The position numbers and the translations under genes are program-made. 64,000 nucleotides of DNA from Larix kaempferi. Taxonomy: Eukaryota > Streptophyta > Pinopsida > Pinales > Pinaceae. Location: NCBI GenBank assembly GCA_027924585.1, contig BSBM01000199.1:10613001-10677000 (forward strand), written 5' to 3'. The notes beneath the pieces were generated by a model that had not been told where the DNA came from, searched no databases, and saw only the letters and a program-made list of their open reading frames with translations. Each line of letters begins with the position of its first letter. The first letter of the stretch is position 1. Shown here piece after piece: positions 9,891 through 22,052 of this stretch.

Positions 9891-11486
9891 ATAGAGCGCC
9901 TCTTAGCACAATTATTAATGAAAATATGAAAATATGAGTAAGTGTATTTGATGGATTGTTTTTGGAAAAAAAATCTCAATTAAATTAATTTTTTATGGAA
10001 AATTATGGGTTTCATTAAGTAGGTGATATTATAGTAATATTATAATACGTGAGTTTATATTGCACAATTTAGTACTCTAAAATATGGAAGCAATATATTG
10101 CCTAGTATATAAGGGTCAAGGGATATTTTTAATATATTAAAAGCATGTAGATATCAAGGGGGGTTATAATTATGTATGTAGGGGGTTGAATAAGGCACTG
10201 TGGGGGTTGAACATGTACTCTATGTCTAAGTTTGTGTAAGTTTGATTGTGTGTGAAGTTAGACTAGTGTTTGATTAAGTACGATATGTGTTAAGGTGGTG
10301 TGAATCCAATTTTGTTTGGAGTTAGAGTGGTGTTTGAGTAGGTATGATTTATGATTGAATATGATGTGAAGTAGATTGGAATGAATGTGAATGAAGTTGA
10401 CATGTATTTAGGGGGTTGTTCCCCATCTTGAAATATTTGCTCTCACTAAGATTTCATATTTGGCCTTGCAAGGTTTCTAGGGGTTATAAGAGTTGTGTCA
10501 TGTCACCATAATGAGGGTAAAAATAAAAATGGGTATTGGAAATGTCATGGAAAAAGTGGATACCTAGGATATCTAATTCGGAAAATAGGGGTTTTTTAAT
10601 TGTAATGGTGTATTGGGAGGGAGGTTCAACAAAAAGATTTTTGGAGGAAATGTTTAATATGCAGTGAAATTAAGGATATTCTTTAATACCCTATGAATGC
10701 ACATGTTGTGTCGAATGTTCATAAAGAGAACCTCCAAATGGAAAACCTACCTCAAAAATCTAGCTCATAATGCTAAAATTATTGATATAAATATGCTCAT
10801 AAAAGAGCCTTTGAATGGAAAACCTACCTCAAAAATAGCACTCATAATGCTAAACTTGTTGATATAAATCTTAGATAACTCTTGAAATCATGGGCCTAAG
10901 CCAAACCAAAGCCTTACCAATTGCTTATCTTAACAACATCTTCTCGTGATGTTTATCACATTGGTGTATTTACTTGGTTACCATTGAAGTGGTCCTTCTA
11001 GTTGCATGAATCGTTAGAAGCATGTCCACCATGGAAGACAAAATTAATGAAGTCATGGACAAAATGAATGAACTAATTATAATAATGAAGTCCCCCACAT
11101 AGGTGAAAGGGTAGGCCAGATGGTGGTGAATGTTTATAAGTGACGTGGCGGATTTGGATTATATTGAAAAATTGGGAATATGCACATTCAATTACCTCAA
11201 TATTTACTTCCAAGTTACAGTGGGGATTTGGCACATTGTGTGTCCATATTTCTTAATACTCGTTAATCATGGTAAACAACAATATAATTCACTGATATCA
11301 AATTCATTTAGAGTTTCTATGAAACATTATGCTCTTTTTCTATTATTCTTTAATTACTTGATTAATTGAAATAGAAATGAGTTAAAGTTTTAATGGGTAA
11401 TGAGCTGGAAGCCAACATAGTTTTAATGGCACCGAATTTCCATTGATTAGTTTAGCCAGTAATCACATGATATGTGAGAGACCCCA
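9891..11486. other. AT-rich region without identifiable genes
   Basis: No protein motif or element terminus is visible. There is one local duplication: 'aatggaaaacctacctcaaaaat' with downstream 'ctcataatgctaaa' and 'ttgatataaat' occurs near 10737 and 10817 (period about 80 bp). The right edge is the unoccupied-side target site of the LINE at 11487. Confidence 0.5.
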
Positions 11487-11890
11487 CATCATTCATTTAA
11501 TTTTTTTTTTTTCATTGAATAGAAAAAAACATACTATTGATATTCGATACTGAATCAAACAGTACATGGACTTTCAATTCATTAAGACTTTTGCACAATC
11601 ATAACATATTGATTAAAAATACTGTCATGACAAGTTCCTGAAGCATGATTGACATCATCTAAAAAAACCAAAAACTCCACAACTGCCTATATAAAAATCA
11701 AAAGTAAAAAAATCCATAGATCCTTCATTGAATCTGTGATTTTTTTGAAATTATTCCCAATATAATACTCCTTCAGCTCCATCGAAAGCTTCCTTAGAAA
11801 GTGTATCATCACAAAAGTTATTTTGTCTATAGATACATGCTAAAAAGTAAAATTTTGGTACAAATTTATCTCCATCATGATTCTATTGCA

Positions 11891-12208
11891 CTAATGCAGA
11901 AGAGATGTAACCTGTAGCTTATAATCACCTTTAGCCCATTTAATTGTGACGCTTGAGTCTCCAAATACTTTGAGTTCTCCAATTCCAAAAATATTTGTAA
12001 CCTTCAGAATTGTCCACAACACCAGTAATTTTGCTTTCATATTAGTGCCCTTGCCACAATTTAGTTTTAGATTAAAGGAATGGTCCTCACTAAGGAAAAT
12101 GACACCACTTGTGGCACATTTACCATCCTTCGTTGCACCATCAAATAAATCCATAGCTTCATCAATCTGGATAATGAAGAAATTCTTATTTTGTTTCAAT
12201 TGAACCAT
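11891..12208 (-). pseudogene. LINE ORF2 RNase H domain
   Basis: The stretch shows the RNase H layout: 'LFDGATKDGKCATSG' with the first catalytic Asp, a helix 'NMKAKLLVLWTIL' where the usual catalytic Glu is replaced by Lys, and 'FGDSSVTIKWAKG' with the next Asp. Loss of the Glu predicts no RNase H activity. A C-terminal RNase H is common in plant L1 elements. The 3' untranslated region (11890-11513) and poly(A) follow. Confidence 0.78.
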
Positions 12209-12307
12209 TTCCTGCTTGCTGTAATCCTTGATTAAATTTTGGATCTGAATACAAATATGTTGTAGATTTGGGATTTTGTTTTCAAAAACTGCTCTGTTTT
12301 GGGCATA

Positions 12308-12589
12308 CTAGATTGTCCACACAATCAGCGCAGGCAGAAAGGGAAAGGATTTGCATTTCCTATACCAATCGAGATAACATATATCAAAGTTACCACACTC
12401 CCATGTCTGATCGATCTGTAAATGAGTAATAATTTCACTCCATACCTTACGTGTGAACACACAGTCGACCATTAGATGTTTGGTGGATTCATCATTGCTT
12501 CTGCATAATAAACAGATGATTAGTCTGCACCATCCCTTCTTCAGCAAATTGTTCCAAGTTTCCAGACTGTCTAATAATGCATGCCACAT
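12308..12589 (-). pseudogene. LINE ORF2 zf-RVT zinc-binding domain
   Basis: The 93-codon piece contains 'LICLLCRSNDESTKHLMVDC' followed by 'VWSEI', the usual pattern of the zf-RVT domain after the reverse transcriptase in plant L1 and RT-like proteins. Usual Cys and His ligands are partly retained: the first Cys of the CxxC pair appears as Ile-Cys. It is in a different frame from the RT pieces upstream. Confidence 0.75.
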
Positions 12590-12959
12590 AAAAATTTAAT
12601 TTTTAGAGGAATTTTCCAGCGCCATAGAACCTTATACCACGAATTCTGGGGATAAATGCATCTACTTATTATAATAACATTGTATGCAGACTTTGCAGTG
12701 ATGATACCCGATGCTGAATTTTCATTCTAGAGCAGAGAGTCCATGCTGGAGTTGAGTCTACTCCCCGCAGCATTTAGGTTGTTGATGTAGTGGTTCCACA
12801 CCGAAGCTTCATGCCTAGTAAATCCCATATCCTTCACAGAGAACTAGTAGTCCTTTACCTCATCCTTACTTCTCAATTTTCTCAAGCAGTTAAGAGCGAT
12901 CATACCGTAATGCCTCAGTTGACCAATAGTACCTTCAGGAAGCAGATAATTTTTATTTA

Positions 12960-15035
12960 AGCCAAGTATTGGTTCAATTCCAATGGATATTATAACACCG
13001 TTCCCAACCTGCCAAATCAAGTCTTTGGAATCGAGTTGTAGATTTTGATAAAACCCATCAATATCATAGAGGTTCCCCTATATTTCTTCTTAGGATTTCT
13101 TAGCCAATTGATGATGTCTTCTCTAATATATTTCAATTTCAGAACAGAGGACCAGAGAGATGTATCGAACAGGCCTCTCCAGAATCTTTTTAATCTCAGG
13201 GCCATATTAAAAATGGATAAATTTTTGATGCCCCAACCCCCACAGCTCTCTGGCAGCGCGATACGATCCCAACTGACCATAGTCAGATTGCTCTAAGCCT
13301 TCCCATTGGTCGATAGGAAGTTGAAAATGGATCTCCTAAGTGAGTTGATGATTGAACTAGGGATATAAAAGAGTATCATCCAATATATTGGAATGCCTAT
13401 CAAGATGGCTTTTATTAAGGTGAGCCTTCCACCCACCGAAAGGATCTTGTATGACCAATGTTTAATTCCGCGCTCGACCTTCAACAATAGCCATTCCTAG
13501 TCTTTTCTTTTGTAACAATTAGGCTTTAAAATAAAACCTAAATACTTAAATCCTTTTTCCAACTATAAGAAATTGTAAGGAAGGATATCCTTAATATATT
13601 TGATCTTTGAATCTTCAGTTTTGTAATGATAAAAACTAGACTTATTGTACCTTCATCCCATAAGCATCACAAAAGACTTTGATAATACATTTATAGTTTA
13701 ACCATTCTTCAACAGAATCCACACCAATAAGTTAAACATCATCAACAAAGAAAAGGTGAGAAAGGGTGATGTCCTTTGCCAATTTGTAACCCTTGATTTT
13801 ACCTTCCACTTTGGCATCTTTTAATAATATGCTCAACCCTTCGATGATTAGAAGAAAAAGAAGTGGGGATAATGGGCATCCTTGGTAGATTCCCCTAAAA
13901 CTTTAAAAAAAATTGGAAGGATCACCATTAATGAGAACAACAAAACTGGCAATAAAAATGCAGGCCATAATCTAGTTAAGAACCAAGGGAGGAGTGCCAA
14001 TTTGGATGAGTACCAATCTCAAGAACACCCAATCAATCCTATCATAATATTTTTCAAGATCTATTTTCAACAATAAAGCCTTAGAATTTTGTTTCTTCAT
14101 GGAATGTATAATTTCTTGAGATATGCCAATCGCATCTAGGATTTGGCGATCCTCAAGAAAACCGAACTGTTCAGGAGAAATCTGCTTAGATAGAAACAGC
14201 TCTAAGCGAGCAACAATGATCCTTGAAATGATTTTATAGGTGAGATTGCATCAAGCAATTGGCATGGAATCTCCAAAAAATTTTGGTTTGTTGCATTTCG
14301 GAATCAATGTGAGAAATGTAGAATTAAGAGCCCCAGAAATATGTCCAAAAGTCCTTGAGAATTCAACCATTTTCAGTATGTCCAAGCCCATAATGTCAAA
14401 GAAATGTAAGAAGAGTTCAACGGGCCAGCCATCGGGCCCATGGATCTTTTCTTTGGCAAAATTCTTCAAAGTTTCTTCAATTTCTTCTAATGTGACTTCA
14501 TTTCCCAATTCTATGCTTCTTCTTCATTGAAAAATTTGGGAAAAAGTCTGATAGTGTTAAACTGAGCTGTCAAGTCATAACGACCTTCATCAGAAAAAAT
14601 ATTAGTGAAATAGCTCTTGGCTGAATTCTTAAGGTTTTCTTTCCCGTTGATCTTATTGCCCCCAACATCTGATAGCTCCCATATGGCATTCTAGCTTTTC
14701 CTACAAGAAGCAAATGTATGAAAGAAATGAGTATTTTTATCCCCCAATTCTGTCCACATGGCCCTTCTTTTGGGTCGCCATTCTATTTCTTCCTTTAGAA
14801 GGAGATCTTTTTTATTTGTTTCGAGTACCTTTAGGAGGGAGAAATTAGTTTCATCTCGAACCTGATTGATATTTCTTAACTAAATGTCCTATATTTGTCT
14901 CTCCAGCTCAATATACTCATTTTGATCCTCCAATTTCCGCTTCTTGATCCACTGCGATGCCAAGACTTTTAGTTTTTTTAATTTGAACACAAACATATCC
15001 ATAGGGTTCATGTCACCATCTTCTTTAAAATTCAA
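12960..15035 (-). pseudogene. LINE ORF2 reverse transcriptase, frame-broken
   Basis: After the endonuclease the linker 'TELGDKNTHFFHTFA' is visible (about 14760-14700). The reverse transcriptase starts at 14508 with 'EIEETLKNFAKEKIHGPDGW' and 'LTLIPKCNKPKFFGDSMPIA'. The catalytic box reads 'FVDDV' near 13740, where YADD or FADD is usual, so the two aspartates remain. The thumb and connection follow ('SVGGRLTLIKAIL' near 13430, 'PESCGGWGIKNLSIFNMALR' near 13240). Several stops and frameshifts separate the pieces. Its role was target-primed cDNA synthesis. Confidence 0.88.
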
Positions 15036-15812
15036 CTAGAAATCCCGAACAAGTGAACATAAATCTTCATTCAATAACCATGAACTATTAAATTTAAAGA
15101 GGTACTTCACGACATCACTATCATCCTTCAACTGGAAGACAATCGGCCAATGGTCTGAAAATTTCTCCTCACCCACCCATGATCTATAATGCTGAACTGT
15201 TTGAAGGAGAGATCTTTTGAATAAGAACTTATCAATTCTTTTGTGAATACCTTCAACACCTTTCCTCCCATTTGTCCAAGTAGGGGTAGATATCACAGGC
15301 TGAACATCCACCATATCAAAAGTACATAATAATTCAGAGAAAAAATCTGCCATGTTGTCCATTCTCGCGTCCTCACCCCAAATTTCAGAAGCTGCAATGG
15401 AAAAATTGAGGTCACCCGCGATAATGAGGTTTTCATTATTAAGTAAACCAGAGTATTTAAGAGAGTCTGAAAACAAATTCCTTTCCTTATAAGGCCCGTA
15501 GTAGTTCAAAATGGTCAACTTTCTATTATATCTACCACAAGTACCCTCAATAAGGATACCCCATTTGGTCTTGAAAGGACAAAAACTAAATAAACGAGGA
15601 TTCCAACCAACAAGAAGACCCCCTGAAAGGCCTTCAGAAATGGTAGCATTAAATTCCCATCCCTTCAAGCAATGGGCCAGTTTATTTATAGCAACAAGAT
15701 CCTCACACATAGTTTCTTGTAAAAGAATAATACCAAGGCTAGAGGAAAGGAAATTTTTGGACAAGGCGCTAACCCTAGTGACCTTACCCAAACCCCTTAC
15801 ATTAAGGGACAC
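15036..15812 (-). pseudogene. LINE ORF2 endonuclease domain (APE-like)
   Basis: This 258-codon uninterrupted stretch is an apurinic/apyrimidinic-type endonuclease, which nicks target DNA to prime reverse transcription. Motifs in order are 'SLNVRGLG' (metal-binding Asn), 'LLQETMCED' (catalytic Glu), 'GLSGGLLVGWNP', 'NYYGPY', 'IAGDLNFS' (Asp/Asn pair) and 'SDHWPIVF' near the end (Ser-Asp-His). All catalytic residues are present. It opens ORF2, whose downstream domains lie in broken frames. Confidence 0.9.
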
Positions 15813-15820
15813 AATAGATA

Positions 15821-16771
15821 TTAATCACTATTCAGAGAGGGAAGCTCTGCTCTAAGAGCCCTAGGGGAACAATTTGAAGGAGACTTAGAAAAATCCTTGT
15901 TAGATTCGTCGATTCTTGTGGAAACAGGTTTATAATTGTCAGTTGTCGAGGGTTTATCTCTATTTTTCTTTTTACTTTTACGAATGGTTACGTTTTGGAA
16001 TCTTGGAAAGTTGATAGGTTCAATATCTGGATTAGCTGAGTTATTTTTAGAGTAAATATTCAACGGTGAAATAAAATCACCCCCAGTTGTGGCCCATAGC
16101 CACTATCGTCTAATAACTTACGCTCAGGCAAGGTAAATATCCGAGCTTCTCCACCCAAATTAGGAAGCCCATTATCATTCAATAATAACCTTTGGTCACT
16201 CTTACCCATAGAAGAATGGAAAGATCCTACAGTATGATCATCAGGACCAGACAACTCATTAACCGACTGAAGGTTTGCACGAAATGGGATTTCACAGGAA
16301 TTTTTGTTAACGATAATTGATTACACGGATCCAAAGTGGAGGGGCATATACCCACATAAATACCATCAATTCCAGTCGACTTAGAGAAAGACGAAAGTTA
16401 TGTTAAAGTAGGGGAGTTCTCGGGATTAAGAAAACTATGATAATTATCCCCCAAGTCAATAACTCTACCAGATTTGTTAGGGCCCTCCAAATTTAAAACA
16501 ACTTCACCAATGGAAATTCATTTGTCCAATTGTCTTTCCGCATCAAGATAAAAGTCTAATTCATCTCTAGAGACATCTCTTTAAGGCGTAACAGAGGTTG
16601 GGGACAAGTTACCTGATTCCATTTTTGCTAAGGCGAAAGAGCACCAATCCCCAGATGGGACCGATGACATCTCGAACCATCTTCACTATCTTCATGAACA
16701 TCATTCAAAACTGTAGGGCAAGAAGCCATAGTGTGCCCAGTCATTCTACACTGGAAACAACAAAAGGGTAT
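15821..16771 (-). pseudogene. LINE ORF1, C-terminal part with CCHC zinc knuckle
   Basis: Directly after the nested element the frame resumes with 'CFQCRMTGHTMASC' (about 16755-16714), a CX2CX4HX4C zinc knuckle, the nucleic-acid-binding motif usual at the end of the DUF4283 region. Downstream are Ser/Lys-rich open stretches (16254-16060 and 16063-15821) in different frames. The C-terminal half has therefore lost its frame. It leads directly into the endonuclease ORF. Confidence 0.75.
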
Positions 16772-18562
16772 TGTTGTCACCAGATCTTCCCATCAAAATA
16801 TTTACTTTCCAGTAGTGCGCATCCAAAAAAGGTGAGCTACTACAACCAATTGTCAATTAAGGACACGCTAACGACTGTCAAAACAAGTGCTCATAAGAGG
16901 GTTTCGGCACTATCTCAGTACTGAATGCATCTCCAAAGAATAAAGTCCAAGCTCTTGAGCTTCCAGATGTCACGCTAAGCATCAAGGAGTAAACATTGAG
17001 TTTCAAGCATTAAACATCTATGGGCAGCGTCTATGGGTTGGAGGATGTACATCAACATATTCATTTTAAGCAGAAACGTCATGAATTCATTCCGATATCA
17101 TGAAGATCATAAGCTTCAGAATCAACTTACATTGACACAGGAATTTTATTGTGTAAATTGCTAATATTAAGCTACGAGCAGCCAGAATTCAGCGTGATTA
17201 TGGAGTTTTTGATTCTGGTTGGCAAGCTCAATATTTGAGTTCGTTTTGGCGAAGAAGGGTTCTCCATGACCCCAAAGTATTCCATTTCATGACCCCAAAG
17301 TATTCCATTTGGTACTGTAGAAGCTACACATACAACTCACGATTTGCATCTTGATTTCCAGAGAAGTTGGTATCCAATCAAGTAAAGTGGAGCTTGTCGA
17401 ATTCATATTTATTTAGTTGTCCAAATTGTAACACATCTTAGTAGGTCACATGATATTTCCCTTGTTTCATTCTTCTCATCCTTGGTGGAAGAGTATTTTG
17501 CAAATGCAAATAGTTGTATGAATGCCTTACACATGGCAACAGAATTGTATGATGGAAATGTGCAGCGATTAATAAGTGTTCCAGGAATTCTAAATGCTAC
17601 AGGAAATCCAAATGAAAATAGATCAAATGATGATATCAGAATCACAGAGCCAAGCATCGGAACACTTATTCATGTCCAGCTTCTTTATCATATGGATATT
17701 TTGCTAAGTATCCATGATTATTGTGATTATTTTTATCCAATGGAAGCAATGTTAATCAATGATATCATATTCGAGCCTTTCGATGACCAAGTCAGATATG
17801 AATCATTTTATAATCAAAGAGGATCGAACTCCTTCAATGCTTTAGGGATTACTAGCTCTAGATATTGCAAAGGAGAATCAGTAATTAGAATACCCAACAG
17901 TTACATATTTTGAGGGTAATTGGTGGTGAAATCAACGGTCAAGAACTTATTCCTGATTTGAAGCATCGATTCAGCATTCTCAACAATCTGTTCCATATTT
18001 TCAGGCAACCAAATCACAAATGGCAAGGGATTTTCAACATTCCAGATTTCTGGCAGTTAGTTCTAGATTGTTTTCTTTTTTTTAGATAGTTTTTGTTTCT
18101 TCGAATGAGTGGTAGTTCATTGATGTAATTTGATATAAAATAGATGGTTTGTAATGAAGGAGAGGGATTTCGAGAGGCTGAGAGTGTAATAGGAAGATTT
18201 AGAGATCAAACTGCTATTTTTCTTATATAGGCATGTATTACGTTTTCAGTTTGTTTCAAGAATGCATTGAAGTGATTGCTTTCGAGATAAACCTGTTTGT
18301 TTCATGCTCTTTGAGCTAAATGATTTACATGTTCATTTGATCTGGCAAACTTGACTTCTCTTTTTGCAAGTTCATACTCGTATTCTTTCATTCAAGTCTG
18401 TCATGTTTATGCATCCACTGTATTATTAAATGATACATATAACGTGGTCTCTATACTCTTATGCATTCAACATTTTATACACCTAAGCCTACATTAAACC
18501 GTTTTTATAGATTCACTAGGCATGCTCCTTCTGTAGTCAAGGAGCATATTTTAGTGATAACA
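16772..18562 (+). repeat. 5' LTR of the gag-only element
   Basis: It begins TGTTGTCACCAG and ends TTAGTGATAACA. Compared with the 3' LTR it lacks about 26 bp near 17053 ('cacgtggatgagtgcttcaa' and neighbours) and has an extra 22-bp duplication (catgaccccaaagtattcca repeated near 17265-17310). Substitutions are scattered throughout, so the insertion is old. Confidence 0.92.
17518..17913 (+). CDS. Open reading frame inside the 5' LTR (unknown)
   Basis: There is a 131-residue frame from the ATG at 17518. The frame is open from 17386 (176 codons). It contains 'ALHMATELYDGNVQ', 'NENRSNDD', 'IHVQLLYHMDILLSIHD' and 'SFNALGITSS'. No known domain is recognised. It lies wholly in the LTR, and an equally long frame is open in the 3' LTR. 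The two products differ at about 25 of 143 aligned residues, and replacement changes outnumber silent ones roughly as expected for neutral drift. Coding function is therefore doubtful despite the absence of stops. It could be a captured host-gene fragment. Confidence 0.3.
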   Translation: MNALHMATELYDGNVQRLISVPGILNATGNPNENRSNDDIRITEPSIGTLIHVQLLYHMDILLSIHDYCDYFYPMEAMLINDIIFEPFDDQVRYESFYNQRGSNSFNALGITSSRYCKGESVIRIPNSYIF

Positions 18563-18567
18563 TATTC

Positions 18568-18585
18568 TGGCGCCATTGCCGAGGA
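18568..18585 (+). other. Primer binding site (tRNA-Asp type)
   Basis: TGGCGCCATTGCCGAGGA starts five bases after the 5' LTR. It matches the complement of the tRNA-Asp 3' end (TGGCGCCGTTGCCGGGGA) at 16 of 18 positions. Confidence 0.88.
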
Positions 18586-18714
18586 CGGTAGTGAAGATTA
18601 TCTTCCCCGGGAAGAACCCCAGTGATCAGATCCATCTCTTGATGGTAGACAGGGGTAGGACATCAAAGGGGCTGCAATTTTCTACCTGGCGACTCCACTG
18701 TTAGAAGACCCAGA

Positions 18715-19560
18715 ATGACATCAAATGATCGAATGGCTGCCATTGTGGCTGCAAGGTTTGCTCCACTAAAATTTTCAGCTATTCCAGGCTTTCCAAATGC
18801 AGTACCTATCATGGACGTTTGGGGAGATTGCCTTCCACGGTTCAAAGAAAGTAAAGAAGATAATCCTTTAGATCACCTCATCCAATTTCATCAATGTATG
18901 GCTCAGTTAAATATACATCATGAGGATGTGCTCACGAATTTAGAAAGGGATGCTCGCAAATGGCACCGATCCTTTCCTCCTTCTAGCATGTCTTCTTTAA
19001 AAGAATTTCATATAGTGTTCCATCATCGTTGTGAAAGGTAGTTTTCTTGGGAACTACTGCTTGAGCATTGTTGTGAAAAGTTCAAATCTTATATTCAACG
19101 GACAATAGTTTGTTCCTCGTATAATGATCTTTTTGAAGATCTTGATGAAAAAGAAATTAAGAATGGAAGTGAGTGTTTTAATAAAAATATGGATGAAACT
19201 CTTTCTCTTTCTAATTCCCGAGAAGAAGGTTTTCAAGATATGATTTATGACAGTACTGATGATTGCATAGCTGTAGATGCATTATATCTTGTCTCTGATG
19301 CACCTAATGTATCAGATTTAAAAGATGAAGATTTTTCTTCTTTTCTTCAAAAGGATCCCCATGATGTATTTTCACCTAAGATTGAAGAGAAAGGTCAAGA
19401 GGTTGCTTGTTTTTATTTGCAAGATAAAAGAATTTTGGTTTCGCCTATCTATGATGAGTATTTAGATGAAGAAGAGTATATCCCTACATCACCTTTTGTT
19501 GATTTGAGGAGCAGCCAATGGGTGTATGATATCTATGAATCAAATGTTGATGAGGAATAA
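18715..19560 (+). pseudogene. Gag-like protein of the non-autonomous element
   Basis: The frame begins MTSNDRMAAIVAARF and contains 'VWGDCLPRFKESKEDNPLDH', 'FHQCMAQLNIHHEDV' and 'RDARKWHRSFPPSSM' with 'LKEFHIVFHHRCER'. This is the retrotransposon gag pattern, the capsid-like particle protein that packages element RNA. A TAG stop follows at 19039-19041; the same frame then continues to 19558 with an acidic segment (DEEEYIPTSPF). No CCHC knuckle is seen. The start lies 153 nt after the LTR end, so the leader is short. Confidence 0.75.
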
Positions 19561-20238
19561 CATTGTGTGGAAATCAACCATCCTGAATCCTTAGAAGATA
19601 TTGAGCAGCCATCTCTACAAATCAACAGGCCTGCATTCATCATGGCAACTATGTTCAGATTTGCAGGTACTTGAAAGTGGCAACTATTATGAGGAAGAGG
19701 ATATGCAGAGATCTTCTGATCTTTAGCTGAAACAGCAGCAAGAGGTACTTCTTTATAGCTTCATTGATATGTTTGTTGATTATATGGAGTCTTTGAGCAG
19801 TTCAAATGTTAGATTGTTTTTGTCAAATGAAGGTTGGCTTCTCTGTTCTTTTGAAATTCATTTTGGTATTCCATGGGTTTCTTTATTCATCATTTTCAGA
19901 TTAGAGGTTTCACCAGTTAGTCAGATACTTGTAGGGCTTTACTGGAAGTAAGATTTTACTTGACCAAGTTGCAGATCTGGTTAGAGGTAGGGTAGGTAGG
20001 TAAATAAGCCTGTTTCATGAGCAGCAAAATCTTGTCATTTCAGAAGTATGTGTTTATATTTGAATAAGTTGCAGAGATTAGAGAGAAGAACTCCATTTCC
20101 CAATGGATAAGGCATTATATAGTTCTTGATCTTCAGATTGCAGTGGTTGCAGATACCAAAAGGATAGAATGGGAATGCACATGGTCTTCTAGTTCTTGGT
20201 AGCTCGCAAGGAGCATGCCATCCCCAAACGGAGCCAGA
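19561..20238. other. Non-coding 3' interior of the gag-only element
   Basis: Past the gag stop, 'MATMFRFAGT' can be read near 19640, but the rest shows no domain. The tract before the 3' LTR (ccatccccaaacggagccaga) is only a weak polypurine tract. Pol was probably lost long before insertion. Confidence 0.6.
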
Positions 20239-22052
20239 TGTTGTTACCAGATCTTCCCATCAAAATATTTACTTTCCAGTAGTGCACATGCAAAAAAGGT
20301 GAGCTACTACAACCAATTGTCAATTAAGGAAATGCTAACAATTGTCAAAACAAGTGCTCATAAGAGGGTGTTGTCACTATCTCAGTACTGAATGTATCTC
20401 CAAAGAATAAATTCCAAGCTCTTGAGCTTCCAAATGTCATGGTAAGCATCAAGGAGTAAACATTGAGTTTCAAGCATTAAACATCTATGGTCAACGTCTA
20501 TGGGTTGGAGGATGTACATCACACGTGGATGAGTGCTTCAAATACCTCAACATATTCATTTTAAGTAGAAATGTCATCAATTCATGCTAGTATCATGAAG
20601 ATCATAAGCTTCAGAATCAGCTTACATTGATATAGGAATTTTATTGTGGATATTGCTAATATTAATCTACGAGCAGCCATAATTCAACGTGATTATGGAG
20701 TTTTCGATTCTGGTTGGCAAGCTCAATATTTGAGTTCGTTTTGGTGAATAAGGGTTCTCCACGACCCCAAAGTATTCCATTTGGTACTATAGAAGCTACA
20801 CATACAACTCACGATTTGCATCTTGATTTCTAGAGAAGTTGGTATCCTATCAAGTAAAGTGGAGCTTGTCAAATTCATATTTATTTAGTTGTCCAAATTG
20901 TAGCACATCTTAGTTGGTCACATGATATTTCCCTTGTTTCATTCTACTCATCCTTGGTGGCAAAATATTTTGCAAATGCAAATATTTGGATGAATGCCTT
21001 ACACATGGCATCAGAATTGTATGATGGAAATGTGCAAGGAGTAATAAGTCTTCCAGGAATGATAAGTGCTACAGGAAATCCAAATGAAAATAGATCAAAT
21101 GATGATAGCAGAATCACAGAGCCAAGCATTGGAACGCTTATTCATGTCCAACTTCTTTATCATATGGATATTTTGCTAAGTATCCATGATCATTGTGTTT
21201 ATTTTTATCCAATGGAAGTAGTGTTAATCAATGACATCATATTCGATCCTTTGGTTGACCAAGTTAGAGATGAATCATTTTATAATCAAAGAGGATTAAA
21301 CTCCTTCAATGCTTTAGGGATTACTAGCTGTATATATTGCAAAGGAGAATCAGTAATCAGAATACCCAGTAGTTACAGATTTTGAGGGTGATTTGTGGTG
21401 AAATCAACGGTCAAGAAATTATTCCTGATTTGAAGCATCGATTCAGCATTCTCAACAATCTATTCCATATTTTTAGGCAACCAAATCACAAATGGCAGGG
21501 GATTTTCAACATTCCATATTTATGGCAGTTAGTTCTAGATTGTTTTTTTCTATTTTTACATAGTTTTTGTTTCTTGGAATTAGTGGTAGTTCATTGATGT
21601 AATTTTATATAAAATAGATGGTTTGTAATGAAGGAGAGGGAGTTCCATCAGAGAGGCTGAGAGTGTAATAGGAAGATTTAGAGATCAAACTGCTATTTTT
21701 CTTATACAGGAATGTATTATATTTTCAGTTTGTTTCAAGAATGCTTTGAAGTGATTGCTTTCGAGATGAACTTGTTTGTTTCATGCTCTCTGAGCCCTTT
21801 TGTTTAATGATTTACATGTTCATTTGATCTGGCAAACTTGACTTCTCTTTTTGCAAGTTCATACTCATATTCTTTCATTCAAGTCTATCATGTTTATGCA
21901 TCCACTGTCTTATTAAATGATACATATAAACTAGTCTCTATACTATTATGCGTTCAACAATTTATACACCTAAACCTACATTAAACAGTTTTGATAGATT
22001 CACTAGCCATGCTCCTTCTGTAGTCAAGGAGTAGAATATTTTAGTGATAACA
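20239..22052 (+). repeat. 3' LTR of the gag-only element
   Basis: TGTTGTTACCAG...GTGATAACA. It is followed by the target-site copy GGTAT and the resumed LINE ORF1. From 20314 onward it is also the left part of the 4.5-kb tandem duplication whose second copy starts at 24836. Confidence 0.92.
20990..21385 (+). CDS. Open reading frame inside the 3' LTR (copy of the 5' LTR frame)
   Basis: This is the counterpart of the 17518 frame: 131 codons from ATG, open upstream as well. It shares 'ALHMASELYDGNVQ', 'IHVQLLYHMDILLSIHD' and the end 'CKGESVIRIP'. The third LTR copy (25512-25913) has an early stop (tcg taa ttg) and reads through the terminal stop. Function is unknown, and expression would have to come from the LTR itself. 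Confidence 0.3.
   Translation: MNALHMASELYDGNVQGVISLPGMISATGNPNENRSNDDSRITEPSIGTLIHVQLLYHMDILLSIHDHCVYFYPMEVVLINDIIFDPLVDQVRDESFYNQRGLNSFNALGITSCIYCKGESVIRIPSSYRF

Larger units (their letters stand above)
16772..22052 (+). mobile_element. Gag-only non-autonomous Gypsy-type LTR element with 1.8-kb LTRs
   Basis: Two long LTRs (16772-18562 and 20239-22052), both TGTTGT...GATAACA, flank a 1.68-kb interior. The element is bordered by a 5-bp target-site duplication GGTAT (16767-16771 and 22053-22057) and sits inside the LINE ORF1. The primer site is TGGCGCCATTGCCGAGGA, near-complementary to the 3' end of tRNA-Asp, as in several plant Gypsy lineages. The interior encodes only a gag-like protein. 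No protease, RT, RNase H or integrase is present, matching the TR-GAG/LARD class that depends on enzymes from other elements. Confidence 0.9.

Noticed and set aside
15511-15855. 114-codon plus-strand frame opposite the endonuclease
   Set aside because: Antisense shadow of the well-supported endonuclease domain.
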